A program made the position numbers and the translations under genes. Below the pieces are notes generated by a model. It was given only the letters and a program-made list of their open reading frames with translations. It was not told the DNA's origin and ran no database searches. From a virus, in the IMG/VR virus record IMGVR_UViG_3300032214_001145, positions 1-60,679 of that record: DNA of 60,679 bases. One strand, given 5' to 3'. Positions 1 to 9,472 of the stretch are shown piece by piece. Position 1 is the stretch's first letter; every line of letters starts with the position of its first letter.

Positions 1-1044
1 GTTGTGTTGTTTACAAAAGAACAAGCCGAAAGAACTAATGGTTATTCAAATGATTATTGGGACTGGGGTCAAGAAGATGATGATCTTTTTTGGAGATGCT
101 ATTTTGAAGATATGACAACCGGAAGAACAATTAAAACAGAAAAAAATAAAACGGTGGCTAAATTTGATGGTGAAACATCAGCAATTTTTATTCCCACAAA
201 TAGAGAGATTAGTTCATGTCTTCATAATGACCATACAATCACTTTAACATTTAATGCAGAACAGCAAGATGAAAAAGTGCCTATATGGTTGGTTGGTGAC
301 GAGAACAAACAATTTATCGAATACCCTATTTTAAGAAAAGATGGGAGTTGGACTTGGGGTCTTTCTTTTAATAATTCCAGAGCGGTTACAATGAATGTGT
401 TTGATCGAACTAATATGAGACATTATAACTGGGCAAAAAGATACGAGGGAATGTGGACACAGGTTACACTTAGTTATAATAGTGAAGAAAAGAAAGCGTA
501 TTTTTATGTTAACGATGAATTGGTTTGCCAAATGAATGGTATAAAAGAAAACATCCCTTTCCCAATTAATAACGATTTAAAAACACATGACGCAATTAAA
601 CCATTTATACTCGGATTTTGTCCACACACCAACACCAGATACAAGGGTAAGATATCTGATTTTAAAATATATAATAAGTTTTTTAATGACATAAACGAGA
701 TATCTAAAAATACTGAAAACGTTGTTTTAGATTTTAATTTAAATGATGAAAACGGAGTTAAACAAAATGTTCAAATATTAAATGAAGATATTGAAATCAT
801 TGAAAACGTGGTTCCTTTTAGAAGAGATGGTCGTTTTTATTGCTTACCACATATTGATGAAGGTTTTATAAATGGTAAATGGGCTAAGGGCGAAACTACA
901 GCAAGAAATGAAAAACGTTTTGTTACAGAAATGCAACAAAGAAAAATAGATTATAAAAAAGACGGGTTGAATAATCTTAATTTTAAATTAGTTAAAACGG
1001 TAATGTTTGCCGATAATTGTAAAATGTATAATGTAACACTATGA
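1..1044 (+). CDS. GT7-type galactosyltransferase C-terminal domain with inserted LamG-like domain (5' partial)
   Basis: The reading frame is open from base 1, so the true start and the catalytic N-terminal half lie outside the window. The first visible residues carry NGYSNDYWDWGQEDDDLFW, the hallmark of the C-terminal domain of beta-1,4-galactosyltransferases (GT7), where the Gly-Trp-Gly segment and acidic run shape the acceptor and metal site. The last ~75 residues (RRDGRFYCLPH, then KDGLNNLNFKL) match the end of the same fold. Between them, about residues 45-265, sits a concanavalin/LamG-like jelly roll (WTWGLSFNN, MWTQVTLSYN, KAYFYVNDELV, GKISDFKIYN). This suggests a carbohydrate-binding domain inserted into the transferase. 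It overlaps the next gene by ATGA. The family call is by eye; the sugar and acceptor are unknown. Confidence 0.75.
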   Translation, partial: VVLFTKEQAERTNGYSNDYWDWGQEDDDLFWRCYFEDMTTGRTIKTEKNKTVAKFDGETSAIFIPTNREISSCLHNDHTITLTFNAEQQDEKVPIWLVGDENKQFIEYPILRKDGSWTWGLSFNNSRAVTMNVFDRTNMRHYNWAKRYEGMWTQVTLSYNSEEKKAYFYVNDELVCQMNGIKENIPFPINNDLKTHDAIKPFILGFCPHTNTRYKGKISDFKIYNKFFNDINEISKNTENVVLDFNLNDENGVKQNVQILNEDIEIIENVVPFRRDGRFYCLPHIDEGFINGKWAKGETTARNEKRFVTEMQQRKIDYKKDGLNNLNFKLVKTVMFADNCKMYNVTL

Positions 1045-2414
1045 GTCAAAACTTTGATCAAACCAGAGACAAATTAAACACCGTTGGGTGTGGATTCTGC
1101 TTAGCAAAGTGGACTCAGGTAACCATGCACCTACAAACCGGATTAAATCACTCTTGTCACCATCCGTCTGTGCATAAGATACCTTTAACAGAAATTCAAC
1201 GAAATCCGAAGGCGTTACATAACACCAAATATAAAAAACAAAAAAGAAAAGAAATGCTTGAGGGTGGTCGCCCTAGTGAATGTGAATATTGTTGGAATAT
1301 CGAAGACAATTCTAATTCACATTCAGATAGAACATACAAATCTTCTGAACCATGGTCCGCGCCACACTTTGATGAGATAGCCAATTCTGATTGGAGAGAA
1401 GATTTCAATCCAAGATATGTTGAGGTTAGTTTTTCGAACACATGTAATTTTAAATGTTCTTATTGTGGGCCAGCATATTCATCACAGTGGTTTCAAGAAG
1501 TTAAACAACACGGACCATATGTAAATAACTTTGGTTCATTGGATGATTTAAAATTAAATGATTCATTACCAATTTTACATGGTGAGTTTAACCCATATGT
1601 GGAAGCATTTTGGTCTTGGTGGCCAGAACTATATAGAGATCTTAATACATTCAGAATTACTGGCGGAGAGCCATTGTTATCGAAAGATACGTGGGCTGTA
1701 TTAGATTATATTATTAATCAACCAGAACCCAATAGAGAATTAAAATTTGCTATCAATTCTAATCTTGGAGTTACTGATGATTTAATTGACAAGTTGATTA
1801 ATAAATTGGAAAGAATAATCGATGAAGATAGAGTTAAAGAAATCATTTTATTCACATCAATTGATTCGTTTGGTGAGCAAGCGGAATATATTAGACATGG
1901 ATTAGATACTAGTCGTTTTTGGGGTAATATTGATAAACTATTATCGAGACTACCAAAGTTAACAATTACTATAATGTCAACATATAACTTAATGAGCCCA
2001 TTTGGTTATAATAAGTTGATTAACAAAGTATACGAGATAAAAAAACAACATACTAATCCACATAGATATTGGCAACACCCAATATTACTTGACACATCTT
2101 ATTTAAGATTCCCAAGACATCAAAGTGTTAGATTATTGTATCCTGAGCATAAAGAGTTGATTTTAAAAAACGCGGAGGAAGCTCTTTTTTTAGGTGTTCC
2201 TATATTTGATAATTTGCACATGGGAATGACTGAAGTTGAAACAAGTAAAATTAAAAGAATTTATGATTGGTCAACAAGCGGGGCACCAAATTACGATTTA
2301 CATGAAGATAGAAGATCGTTTGTTAAATTTGTTGATGAACATGATAAAAGACGTGGAACTGATTTTCTAAAAACATTTCCAGAATTAGAAGAATTTTATA
2401 AAAAACATAAATAA
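1041..2414 (+). CDS. radical SAM protein with N-terminal Cys-rich (twitch/SPASM-like) segment
   Basis: This 457-residue protein has a canonical radical SAM CX3CX2C cluster motif, CNFKCSYC at C135/C139/C142, followed by FRITGGEPLL, the GGE motif that contacts SAM. Before the core there is a Cys/His-rich segment: CGFC near residue 17, SCHHPSVHKIP near 38, and CEYCW near 80. These could ligate an auxiliary Fe-S cluster, as in twitch or SPASM domains, which normally lie after the core. It is closely related to the protein at 3981-5549, which has the same HHP..HKIP and CEYCW blocks. The substrate is unknown. Peptide or sugar modification is plausible from the neighbourhood. The ATG overlaps the preceding stop (ATGA). 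Confidence 0.85.
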   Translation: MSQNFDQTRDKLNTVGCGFCLAKWTQVTMHLQTGLNHSCHHPSVHKIPLTEIQRNPKALHNTKYKKQKRKEMLEGGRPSECEYCWNIEDNSNSHSDRTYKSSEPWSAPHFDEIANSDWREDFNPRYVEVSFSNTCNFKCSYCGPAYSSQWFQEVKQHGPYVNNFGSLDDLKLNDSLPILHGEFNPYVEAFWSWWPELYRDLNTFRITGGEPLLSKDTWAVLDYIINQPEPNRELKFAINSNLGVTDDLIDKLINKLERIIDEDRVKEIILFTSIDSFGEQAEYIRHGLDTSRFWGNIDKLLSRLPKLTITIMSTYNLMSPFGYNKLINKVYEIKKQHTNPHRYWQHPILLDTSYLRFPRHQSVRLLYPEHKELILKNAEEALFLGVPIFDNLHMGMTEVETSKIKRIYDWSTSGAPNYDLHEDRRSFVKFVDEHDKRRGTDFLKTFPELEEFYKKHK

Positions 2415-2416
2415 TC

Positions 2417-3319
2417 ATGTTATACTCTAAAGAAAAAGAGACTAATTTCACTTCACATATAATAGCACACGATATTTTAAAAAAATTTGATTCTAATAAT
2501 CGATTAGTATTCAGTACAACATGGACAAGCCCAGAAGATTTAGAAATAGTTAGTGATTATATACAAAAAAACCCAAATAATAGGGTTTTAATTGTTTCCA
2601 CATTCGATCAGGATTTATACTTAAATTTTATTCACGATAATGTGACTCACATTAATTGTAATGATTTTTGTTTTTGGTTATTAGTTATTGAAAAGCATTT
2701 TATAAAATACGATGTTGAATCGGTTTTACCAGAAAAACTAATAAACAAATTCATAACATATCAACGAAAAGTTTATGATGAAAGAACACTATTATATGAG
2801 TCATTAAAAGACAAACAAGGAATTATAACAATTGGAAATAAAACATTTGATAGTATAAATATTAATTTACCCGATCACCCCGGATATAATGAAATTGGGG
2901 GGGATATTACAACAGCAAATGATATCTATTCTTTAGGTAATATTGATATTTGGAAGTCATCTTTTCTTAACATTGTTGTTGAGACAACACAAGATTTAAA
3001 AAAACCAACACCATTTTTTAGTGAGAAAACCTTTAAACCAATTATTGGGATGCGTCCATTTATTGCATATGGTCATCCTAAAACAACACAAAAGTTAAAA
3101 GAAATGGGGTTTGAAACGTTTGATGATGACTTTGGTTATAAACAAACAGATGATTATGGTGAAAACGCAAAAAGAATTATTGATGTTATCGATTCTTTGG
3201 GTGATTTAGATTCTCTTTATAAAAAATTATATCCCAAGATATTACATAATAAAAATGTTTTAAATCAAGTAATAAAAAACGAGTGGAATAAATTAGAAAC
3301 ACTAATTAATAATATATGA
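2417..3319 (+). CDS. putative glycosyltransferase-like protein with SEKTFKPI motif
   Basis: The 300-residue product is not recognised as a named family. Its C-terminal half carries SEKTFKPIIGMRPFIAYG at about residue 202, then KEMGFETFDDDFGY. The same block recurs in the protein at 8089-9471. The pattern of a Glu-Lys pair before a hydrophobic G-x-x-P-F-I-x-x-G segment resembles the donor-binding end of GT-B-type transferases, so transfer of a sugar is an inference. It lies 2 nt after one radical SAM gene and overlaps the next gene by ATGA, consistent with co-expression in the same operon. Confidence 0.5.
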   Translation: MLYSKEKETNFTSHIIAHDILKKFDSNNRLVFSTTWTSPEDLEIVSDYIQKNPNNRVLIVSTFDQDLYLNFIHDNVTHINCNDFCFWLLVIEKHFIKYDVESVLPEKLINKFITYQRKVYDERTLLYESLKDKQGIITIGNKTFDSININLPDHPGYNEIGGDITTANDIYSLGNIDIWKSSFLNIVVETTQDLKKPTPFFSEKTFKPIIGMRPFIAYGHPKTTQKLKEMGFETFDDDFGYKQTDDYGENAKRIIDVIDSLGDLDSLYKKLYPKILHNKNVLNQVIKNEWNKLETLINNI

Positions 3320-3975
3320 TAATAAAAGAAGAAGAACCGTGGCTTTTGTGGCCCAATGAGGTGTCTTATGGATTAAATAAGGGAGATATAATGGATACAT
3401 TTGAGGGTGAGGATTTTACCATCTCAATGCGTTTAAAAATATTAACTAAAACACCCCATAAACGCACAATTTTCGCCAAATTACCCAACTATATGGGTAT
3501 TGATATTGAAAAAGAAAATAACAATTTATTGCTGATTTTAAACCTAACAAAAAATGGTGAAGAAAAATGGGAATTTTTGTTTTCTGATTTAACATTAGGG
3601 TATGATGTTAATTTTTTGACATTGTATTATAAAAAAGAAACCAAGAAGGTTGAATTATATATAAATGATTCATTAGCAGTAGAATACACATTAAAAGAAG
3701 ATGAAGAATTTACAAAGGGTAATGAACCACACGTCATTTTTGGGGCGGGTAATTTTCCGCATAATGGATTCAATTTAAATTATTGTTCATATGATCTAGA
3801 CTATTTGATTATTGCCAAAAAATGTGTATCTTTAAGTGATATTAAAGGTTTATATAATGGTGAAATTCAGAGCGTTGATGGAGTTGTTGGTTTGTACGAT
3901 TTCACTAAAAAAACAGATTATAAAATTTACGATTTAACAGGTAACTGTAATTTCATTCATAAAATTTTAAATTAA
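3316..3975 (+). CDS. LamG/concanavalin-like protein
   Basis: This 219-residue protein reads as a single jelly-roll lectin-like domain: FTISMRLKIL near the N-terminus, a central VELYINDSLAVEYTL strand pair, and LDYLIIAKKCVSLSDIKGLYN near the end, the usual LamG edge strand followed by a small helix. No signal peptide or catalytic motif is visible. It resembles the domain inserted in the first gene of the window but stands alone. It may recognise the glycan or polypeptide worked on by neighbouring enzymes, or it may be a virion decoration; neither is shown by the sequence. Confidence 0.6.
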   Translation: MIIKEEEPWLLWPNEVSYGLNKGDIMDTFEGEDFTISMRLKILTKTPHKRTIFAKLPNYMGIDIEKENNNLLLILNLTKNGEEKWEFLFSDLTLGYDVNFLTLYYKKETKKVELYINDSLAVEYTLKEDEEFTKGNEPHVIFGAGNFPHNGFNLNYCSYDLDYLIIAKKCVSLSDIKGLYNGEIQSVDGVVGLYDFTKKTDYKIYDLTGNCNFIHKILN

Positions 3976-3980
3976 AAAAG

Positions 3981-5549
3981 ATGGGTATAATAGCAAAAAA
4001 GCATGATGAATCATACCAAGAGTATAGAGATCGTGTTGTAAATAAAGTTTCACCAGCATTTTGCGGTGCTAAATGGTATAATGCAACTATATGGTTAGGT
4101 AATGGTACAACGGCTAGTTGTCATCACCCACCAGCGCATAAAATTCCTCTTGAAGAAGTGGCGATGAATCATAAAGCGATTCATAATACTCAATATAAGA
4201 AATTGATTAGAAAACAGATGCTTGAAGGTGAAAGACCTAAAGAGTGTGAATACTGTTGGAAGATCGAAGACATGGGTGAGGATAAAATCTCTGATAGAGT
4301 TTTTAAATCTGTTATCTATAGTGATGAAGAATTGGAACAATGTAAAGCATTGTATGGTTGGGAAAAAGATGTTGATCTAAGAACATTAGAGATCGCTTTC
4401 GACCCTAACTGTAATTTTGCTTGCTCTTATTGTAACGCTTCATTCTCAACAACTTGGCAAAACGATATCAAGAAGAATGGACCGTATCAAAACTTAGTTA
4501 GTGACGGTGCAGCAGCATTTCAACACGATGGTGGACATGCTATGCCGTATGGTAAAAAGAATGAAGGTAACCCATATGTTGAGGCGTTCTGGAAATGGTG
4601 GGAAGGTGAATTACAACACACTTTAAGAGAGCTTCGTGTAACTGGTGGAGAACCAACCATGTCACAAGATTTCTGGAAGTTAATGAAATGGTGGGAGCAA
4701 CATCCGGAATGTAATGTTGAGTTTGCTATGAATTCTAATTTAGGTCAAAAGCAAGAACTATTTGAAGAATTACTTAAAGCAACACATAGCTTTAAAAACT
4801 TCCATTTATATACAAGCTGTGAAGCGACTGGATCTAATGCAGAATACATTAGAGATGGTTTAGTTTGGGAGAAGTGGTTGGTTAACATGGATAGATTATT
4901 AGGTGAGGGTAAAGTAACATCACTTAACTGCATGATGACAATTAATGCATTGTGTTTATTTACATTACCAGAATTTATGGATGAAATGCTTAAGTTAAAA
5001 GTTAAGTATAAAACACAGTCACCTGTTTGTTCATTTAATATTCTTCGTTTTCCATCTTTCCAATCAATTGTAACCTTACCAAAGGAGATCAGATTAGAAA
5101 GAGCAGATGCGATTGAAGCTTGGATTAATAAAAACTGGAACAACGGAGAGAATGGATTTATTGAGTGGGAAAAAGATAGCATGACTCGTTTAGTAACATA
5201 TCTTAGAGAAATCGAAGAAGGCCACAGACATACGTCATCTAAAGAAAGTAGAGAAAGAGATTTCAAATCATTCTACACTCAATATGATATTCGTAGAAAT
5301 AAAAATTTTGTTGAAACATTCCCGATCTTAAAAGAATGGTTTGATTCAATTCCAATGACTAATCTTGAACAACTCAAAGGTGTTGTGGATGGTGACGACG
5401 CTAAGTCAAATCGTTATGTTGATGAGGTTATGGACACAGCCAAGAAAGAAGGTTGGATATTAAATCCACAATGGGCTAATCCTGGCGCACAAGATTATGT
5501 TGAACCAGATCAACAAGATGAGATGTTAGATTATATTAAAAACAATTAG
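3981..5549 (+). CDS. radical SAM protein, twitch/SPASM-like segment before the core
   Basis: A 522-residue protein with CNFACSYC (C144/C148/C151) and ELRVTGGEPTM, the cluster and SAM-contact motifs of the radical SAM superfamily. N-terminal ASCHHPPAHKIP and ECEYCWKIED match the protein at 1041-2414 closely, so the two are paralogues about 3 kb apart. The long C-terminal extension (residues ~430-522) is acidic and has no recognised domain. The start is the first ATG after the upstream stop (5 nt), with an A-rich leader and no Shine-Dalgarno. The gene continues directly into two more radical SAM genes. Confidence 0.85.
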   Translation: MGIIAKKHDESYQEYRDRVVNKVSPAFCGAKWYNATIWLGNGTTASCHHPPAHKIPLEEVAMNHKAIHNTQYKKLIRKQMLEGERPKECEYCWKIEDMGEDKISDRVFKSVIYSDEELEQCKALYGWEKDVDLRTLEIAFDPNCNFACSYCNASFSTTWQNDIKKNGPYQNLVSDGAAAFQHDGGHAMPYGKKNEGNPYVEAFWKWWEGELQHTLRELRVTGGEPTMSQDFWKLMKWWEQHPECNVEFAMNSNLGQKQELFEELLKATHSFKNFHLYTSCEATGSNAEYIRDGLVWEKWLVNMDRLLGEGKVTSLNCMMTINALCLFTLPEFMDEMLKLKVKYKTQSPVCSFNILRFPSFQSIVTLPKEIRLERADAIEAWINKNWNNGENGFIEWEKDSMTRLVTYLREIEEGHRHTSSKESRERDFKSFYTQYDIRRNKNFVETFPILKEWFDSIPMTNLEQLKGVVDGDDAKSNRYVDEVMDTAKKEGWILNPQWANPGAQDYVEPDQQDEMLDYIKNN

Positions 5550-5550
5550 G

Positions 5551-6903
5551 ATGAAGATAAAACCATCAGAGGGTAACAAAACATTTTGCATGGCTCCATT
5601 TAGTCACACATATCTCTCACCACAAAGTGAGAGACGTTTGTGTTGTGCTAGTAGAGAGAAAGCATCATGGGCAACACAATATATCGATGCTGAGAGAGCT
5701 GATAATAATTCTGATTATCATCCTGCTGCGTTATCCGAACATTGGAATAGTCCATATATGATGGATATTAGGAAACGTTTAATGGCTGGTGAAGAAATAC
5801 CACAGTGTGATGTTTGCAATCAAAAGATATTAAACATTCATATCTATCGAGATTATTTCACCAAAACCTTATTTCCCCATAAAATTGATGAGGCGTTTGA
5901 AAAAACAAGAGATGATGGTTATACTGAATTGAAACCAATTTCATTTGATTATAGAATAACCAATCTATGCAACTTTAAATGTAGAATGTGCGGTGACCAA
6001 CTATCATCATCATGGGAAGCCGAAAACAGAATGATGGGTCATTATGACAAAGGTGGAGATGCATGGGCCACAAAAGAATTTAAACCAGTCATTGAAAAAT
6101 TCCAAACAGAGGTTGCTGAGAAAGAATTATGGGACGCTGTTTATGATGGAAGAATTGAAGAAATTTATTGGGTTGGTGGAGAACCATTGATGTGGGATAT
6201 TCATTGGGACGTTATGAAATATCTTGTTGAAACCGGCGGTTCAAAAAACGTAACAGTTCGTTACAACACAAACTTAAGCCGTGTTCGTTATAAAGAACAT
6301 TATCTATATGATTACCTTCCACATTTCAAGAGCGTTCAAATTTGTGCAAGTATTGATGGTATTGGTGACATTGTAGAATATGTTCGTCATGGTATTAAAT
6401 GGGATCAATGGTTACAGAATTTTAAAGAGGGGTTGTTCCTAAATAAAATGTATGGTAGCTATGCAACTGCATTTGATTTAACGGTAACAGCGCCAGGTTT
6501 ATTCTCTATGAAAGAAATGATTGATATTACTGCTGAACTTGATGTTCATACGCTGATAAAAACAACATTCTCCTTTGATAGTAGCATTGTTATGTCTCCA
6601 ATGGTTATACCTAGACATATATTAAATCCAATCTTAGATGACATTATTGAATATGCAAAGGAGAAAGCCAAAACATATCCAAAAATAGAAAATTATGTGA
6701 TTTGTTTTGAAGATATTAAAAAGAAAAAAACATTTCAAGAAGAATATCCTGAATGGGAAAAAGGTTTGATACAAGGTAAAAAAAGATTAATGAAAATTGA
6801 TCTACATAGAAATAACGCGGGTAAAATTGAAGAAATATATTCAAAATATCCACCACTATTGGAATGGTGGAATAGCATTCCAGTAAAAGACAATGTCATA
6901 TGA
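5551..6903 (+). CDS. radical SAM protein with N-terminal SPASM/twitch-like cysteines
   Basis: This 450-residue protein has CNFKCRMC at C140/C144/C147 and EIYWVGGEPLMW as the GGE motif. The N-terminus reads FCMAPFSHTYLSP, then RRLCCAS and QCDVCNQ. This Cys-Pro-Phe / Cys-Cys / CxxC layout is typical of a SPASM or twitch auxiliary-cluster domain, here preceding the barrel. It starts 1 nt after the upstream stop and overlaps the downstream ATG by four bases, so it is probably translationally coupled. It is related to, but clearly diverged from, its neighbours on both sides. The substrate is unknown. Confidence 0.85.
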   Translation: MKIKPSEGNKTFCMAPFSHTYLSPQSERRLCCASREKASWATQYIDAERADNNSDYHPAALSEHWNSPYMMDIRKRLMAGEEIPQCDVCNQKILNIHIYRDYFTKTLFPHKIDEAFEKTRDDGYTELKPISFDYRITNLCNFKCRMCGDQLSSSWEAENRMMGHYDKGGDAWATKEFKPVIEKFQTEVAEKELWDAVYDGRIEEIYWVGGEPLMWDIHWDVMKYLVETGGSKNVTVRYNTNLSRVRYKEHYLYDYLPHFKSVQICASIDGIGDIVEYVRHGIKWDQWLQNFKEGLFLNKMYGSYATAFDLTVTAPGLFSMKEMIDITAELDVHTLIKTTFSFDSSIVMSPMVIPRHILNPILDDIIEYAKEKAKTYPKIENYVICFEDIKKKKTFQEEYPEWEKGLIQGKKRLMKIDLHRNNAGKIEEIYSKYPPLLEWWNSIPVKDNVI

Positions 6904-8114
6904 TAGATAATGAAGAATTTGATGGTAAATCATTTTGTGCGTTACCATTTATACATTTAGCAACTCATCCAATAGGTACAGTTACACCTTGTTGTATAAC
7001 TGATATGACAGATGATATGAGTACCGCCAAGAAAGGTGGGTTAAATGTTTTTCTAGATAAAGATTCGTTAGTTGACATCACTAACTCTAATAATTTTAAT
7101 AATATTAGAAAGCAAATGCTTAATAGTGAATTCCCGGCTGAATGTAAAACTTGTTATTTCCATGAGAAAAACAAAGTTTACAGTAAACGAATGGAAAGTA
7201 ATTTAAAGTTCAAACATTTATTTGAACACGCACATTCAAACACCAATCCGGATGGATCATTAAAAGAATTGGATTATAGATATATCGAATTAAGATTAGG
7301 TACTGTTTGTAATTTGAAATGTGTAACCTGTAATCCATTTAGTAGTAATAGATGGAACGAGGACGTTTCTGTTTTCAAGGACACTGAATTCGAAAAGAAC
7401 TATTTTAAATGTGATATTAGAACCGAGTGGTTTAGAAGTACTAGATTCTATGATGAGCTATATGAGAAATGCCCCAAATTAGAGGAGGTATGGATTAATG
7501 GAGGTGAGCCCACATTAATTAGAGAACATGGTTATTTCCTACAGAAATTAATAGATAGTGGTAGATCCAAAGATATTAATCTACACTATTCAATTAACAT
7601 GACACAAATGCCAGACGAATTTATTGAGATGTGGAAGAAGTTTAAACATGTTAGACTACATCTTTCAATTGATGATCTGGGTGAGAGAAATGATTATATT
7701 AGAACTGGGTCTAAATGGCCAGTAATTTTTGATAACTTCTTGAAAATCATTGAGTTCAAAGATATTTTTAGAATTGAAGTTTGTCAAACTGTTAGTTGTT
7801 TAAATGTTTATAATATAGACAACTTTAAAGAATTCACAAACAAGTATAATGTGATTGTTGCGCATAACTATGTTCATCACCCATCATTTATGCACGTTTC
7901 TGTTCTACCAAAAGAGATAAAAGATAAAATAATTTCAAATATTAAGCATTTAAATAATTTTGAATTAGACAGGTTAAAAGCCGAATTATATGCTGAAATA
8001 GATCCGCTGGAATTTGATAAATTCAAGAATTTTATTTATCTTCTAGATAAAAAGAGAAACGTAGAAATACGTAATTATTTAAAAGAATATGGAGAATTTT
8101 TATTTTGGGATTGA
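6900..8114 (+). CDS. radical SAM protein with N-terminal SPASM/twitch-like cysteines
   Basis: A 404-residue protein, third in a run of three adjacent radical SAM genes. The cluster motif is CNLKCVTC (C137/C141/C144), followed by EVWINGGEPTL. The N-terminal FCALPFIHLATHPIG, TPCCITD and ECKTCYFHE form a textbook SPASM/twitch-like signature placed ahead of the core. It begins inside the previous stop (ATGA) and its 3' end overlaps the next ORF by 26 nt. The role is presumed to be radical-based modification of a peptide, protein or sugar. No substrate can be read from the sequence. Confidence 0.85.
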   Translation: MIDNEEFDGKSFCALPFIHLATHPIGTVTPCCITDMTDDMSTAKKGGLNVFLDKDSLVDITNSNNFNNIRKQMLNSEFPAECKTCYFHEKNKVYSKRMESNLKFKHLFEHAHSNTNPDGSLKELDYRYIELRLGTVCNLKCVTCNPFSSNRWNEDVSVFKDTEFEKNYFKCDIRTEWFRSTRFYDELYEKCPKLEEVWINGGEPTLIREHGYFLQKLIDSGRSKDINLHYSINMTQMPDEFIEMWKKFKHVRLHLSIDDLGERNDYIRTGSKWPVIFDNFLKIIEFKDIFRIEVCQTVSCLNVYNIDNFKEFTNKYNVIVAHNYVHHPSFMHVSVLPKEIKDKIISNIKHLNNFELDRLKAELYAEIDPLEFDKFKNFIYLLDKKRNVEIRNYLKEYGEFLFWD

Positions 8115-9471
8115 GGACTATTGTCAAATCGTGTTTCACGGAACCGAAGAAGATGATGAGCGATTTGAGTGGTTTGCCAATAACAAAAGAGTTTTATTAA
8201 AAAATGGCTTTGGTTTAGAATCAATTATTGAAGAAAATGAAGAAATTTTCAATATTGAAAACGAGCCAAAATATTTTGAATTAATCTATAGAGAAAAATC
8301 TAGATACTTTAGAAAGTTAAGATTGAGTAGCTATATGATGAATAAGTTTTCATTGTCTCAGCATTTTGTGCTTATTGATGATCTAATCAGAGATAATAAA
8401 AAATTCTTTTTTTTAATAGACTGTGGTGATTATCTAAAACTATCTGACATTGTTTTAAGTGACGTTGTTTTAAATTCTGTACGTAATGGTATGTGTAAAA
8501 TTGTTCTTAACACATCTTATGAACCATATAGTATTGAGCAAATGAATTTTGTTAGTCTTCTTGAAAACTTTTCACGCAAGTTTGATTTAAATTACAATAA
8601 CTTAAAAGTTATTTCAGGAAACTTGATTGTTAGAAATCACACTGATAGACGATATGAATTCATACCGTATTGTTATTTTTTAGAGCACCCTTGGTTTGTT
8701 GTTAAAGACGCATTTTTCGGTGAAAAATATTACAACGAAAAAATTGAAGAGATAAAGAAACAACATCAAGAGTTTAAAGCAAAATACATTGGAATAAACA
8801 GGAATATAACATCTTTTAGTAAAAAGATTCTTTGTTATAATAGAAGACCACACGCACATAGAAAGTACCTATTTTATTACTTATTCCATGATAAAAACAT
8901 ATGGGATAACTCCTATATAAGTTTGAATAATAAAAATGTGGGTAAAACAGTACCATATAGATATGACTTTGGTATTTCAGAAGAAGAACATGAAACGTTA
9001 AATTCTTTTTTTAAAACAAATCAGTTAAGTTGGACATTTGATGGGCATGATCTAGATATAAATCTAGCATCAAACTTTGAAGATGAATACCATAAAAAAA
9101 CTTTTGTTTCTTTAGTTAGTGAAACAAGCGTAAATGCGAATGTTGTATTCTTTTCTGAAAAGATATTTAAACCAATTTTTGCTTGCCAACCTTTTATCAT
9201 ATCAGGAAATAGAGGTAGTCTTGTGCATTTAAAAAATCTTGGATTTAAGACATTCGATAGATGGTGGGACGAAAGTTATGATATGGAATATACCTTTCCG
9301 GCTAGAGTAAAAAAAATGACTAAGATACTAAATGATATCATTAAAAAAAGTGATGAAGAATTGGTTCAAATGTTACAGGAAATGGAAGAAACTCTAATCC
9401 ATAATTTTGATGTGTTTATGGAAAATGAGAATGAATATTTTTATAAAACATTTGAATCTATAAAATTTTAA
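8089..9471 (+). CDS. putative glycosyltransferase-like protein, SEKIFKPI motif
   Basis: The 460-residue protein is not assigned to a named family. Its C-terminal region contains SEKIFKPIFACQPFIISGN at about residue 356, then LKNLGFKTFDRWW, matching the block in the 2417-3319 protein. The remainder has a charged N-terminus and a central His/Arg-rich stretch (CYNRRPHAHRKYLFYYLF). This composition is compatible with a GT-B-like enzyme, but that is inference. The ATG at 8089 lies 26 nt inside the previous gene, and no better-placed start was seen. Both copies of this family sit directly beside radical SAM genes. Confidence 0.5.
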   Translation: MENFYFGIEDYCQIVFHGTEEDDERFEWFANNKRVLLKNGFGLESIIEENEEIFNIENEPKYFELIYREKSRYFRKLRLSSYMMNKFSLSQHFVLIDDLIRDNKKFFFLIDCGDYLKLSDIVLSDVVLNSVRNGMCKIVLNTSYEPYSIEQMNFVSLLENFSRKFDLNYNNLKVISGNLIVRNHTDRRYEFIPYCYFLEHPWFVVKDAFFGEKYYNEKIEEIKKQHQEFKAKYIGINRNITSFSKKILCYNRRPHAHRKYLFYYLFHDKNIWDNSYISLNNKNVGKTVPYRYDFGISEEEHETLNSFFKTNQLSWTFDGHDLDINLASNFEDEYHKKTFVSLVSETSVNANVVFFSEKIFKPIFACQPFIISGNRGSLVHLKNLGFKTFDRWWDESYDMEYTFPARVKKMTKILNDIIKKSDEELVQMLQEMEETLIHNFDVFMENENEYFYKTFESIKF

Positions 9472-9472
9472 T

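Noticed and set aside
4745-5266. 173-codon open frame on the minus strand
   Set aside because: It lies entirely inside a well-supported radical SAM gene, has no motif and has the composition expected of an antisense shadow.
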